A DNA stretch of 35,200 nucleotides, from NCBI RefSeq assembly GCF_003668875.1, contig NZ_RAWM01000092.1, forward strand, positions 1-35,200, in the 5' to 3' direction. The stretch comes from Corallococcus interemptor. GTDB lineage: Bacteria > Myxococcota > Myxococcia > Myxococcales > Myxococcaceae. The first letter of the stretch is position 1. Each line of letters starts with the position of its first letter. Below are positions 35,052-35,200 of the stretch, piece after piece. The notes beneath the pieces were generated by a model. That model did not search any database. It was not told where the DNA came from and saw nothing but the letters and a program-made list of their open reading frames with translations. A program made the translations under genes and the position numbers.

Positions 35052-35200
35052 GTGAAGCGAAGTCTGTCCGGTCTGCTCGTCGCCCTCGCGTTCACCGCCT
35101 GCAAGCAGGAGGCGCCGGGCAAGCTGGAGCCCATCCCGCGCCCGCCCGGAGCCACCGCGCCCGAGCCCGAGGAGGCCGCTCCCGCCGCCCCCGCCGAGCC
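35052..35200 (+). CDS. Lipoprotein, 3'-truncated by window edge
   Basis: The GTG at 35052 has GGAG (35041-35044) seven bases upstream and opens VKRSLSGLLVALAFTACKQE, a short lipoprotein signal with cysteine at residue 17 (FTAC, a permissive lipobox). The visible mature start is Pro/Ala/Glu-rich (PIPRPPGATAPEPEEAAPAAPAE), a disordered tether usual for myxobacterial lipoproteins. The gene runs off the window; only about 49 residues are visible and no domain can be judged. It is divergent from lipoprotein B across 262 bp, which contains the repeated upstream segment 34881-34946. Confidence 0.75.
   Translation, partial: MKRSLSGLLVALAFTACKQEAPGKLEPIPRPPGATAPEPEEAAPAAPAE

Noticed and set aside
34082-35155. 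Extended start for lipoprotein B far upstream of 34789
   Set aside because: The extension would bury a clear lipoprotein signal and cover a non-coding segment repeated at 33638-33698.

Overview
The window comes from a high-GC chromosome with strong G/C third-position bias. It looks like a myxobacterium (Myxococcota, Myxococcus/Corallococcus-like). The support is indirect: a sigma-54 enhancer-binding regulator, a very large zinc-ribbon/cyclase/ATPase/TPR protein, a multi-PAS soluble histidine kinase, many lineage-type secreted proteins and lipoproteins, and a near absence of U-rich terminators. No rRNA, tRNA, CRISPR array, transposase or integrase was seen. All gaps between assigned genes are under 300 bp.

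Layout. 1-1900: a left-truncated unknown gene and a small, highly charged secreted protein. 2052-6751: a 1098-residue class III cyclase-like/ATPase/TPR protein, convergent and overlapping by 61 bp with an NAD/FAD-binding amine-oxidase-like gene. 6892-10405: an oxidative-stress block with a GAF/sigma-54 activator divergent from ahpC-ahpD-dps. A very good -24/-12 promoter lies before ahpC and a strong hairpin lies between ahpD and dps. 10430-13748: aminotransferase, SIMPL-domain protein and AmpG-like MFS permease. 13896-15493: two tandem secreted paralogues sharing a 107-bp identical block. 15641-18945: GFA-type zinc protein, small basic membrane protein, zinc alcohol/formaldehyde dehydrogenase-like enzyme, AlkA-type glycosylase and hemerythrin. 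19030-20544: FAD oxidoreductase with a C-terminal Rieske domain.

20774-24321 is the most unusual gene set: a short GvpA/GvpJ/GvpS-like protein, a soluble GAF-PAS-PAS histidine kinase, a single-domain response regulator and a GvpL/GvpF-family protein, tightly packed on one strand. It looks like gas-vesicle-derived parts wired to a two-component system. 24305-28867 (minus strand) is a Gld-like ABC module (ATPase, permease, GldG-like, DUF4340) with three successive 4-bp ATGA overlaps.

28938-35200: a TIGR01777 epimerase divergent from a full-length Sua5/TsaC gene, then a rearranged region. A RhuM-family gene sits directly after sua5. After it come a decayed sua5 tail, a lipoprotein gene, a second well-preserved 327-bp sua5 tail and a paralogous lipoprotein gene. 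The repeated order tail-lipoprotein-upstream segment shows a tandem duplication of about 1.2 kb. The RhuM insertion plus the displaced tail suggests that the sua5 3' end is an integration or rearrangement hotspot. The window ends inside a new lipoprotein gene.
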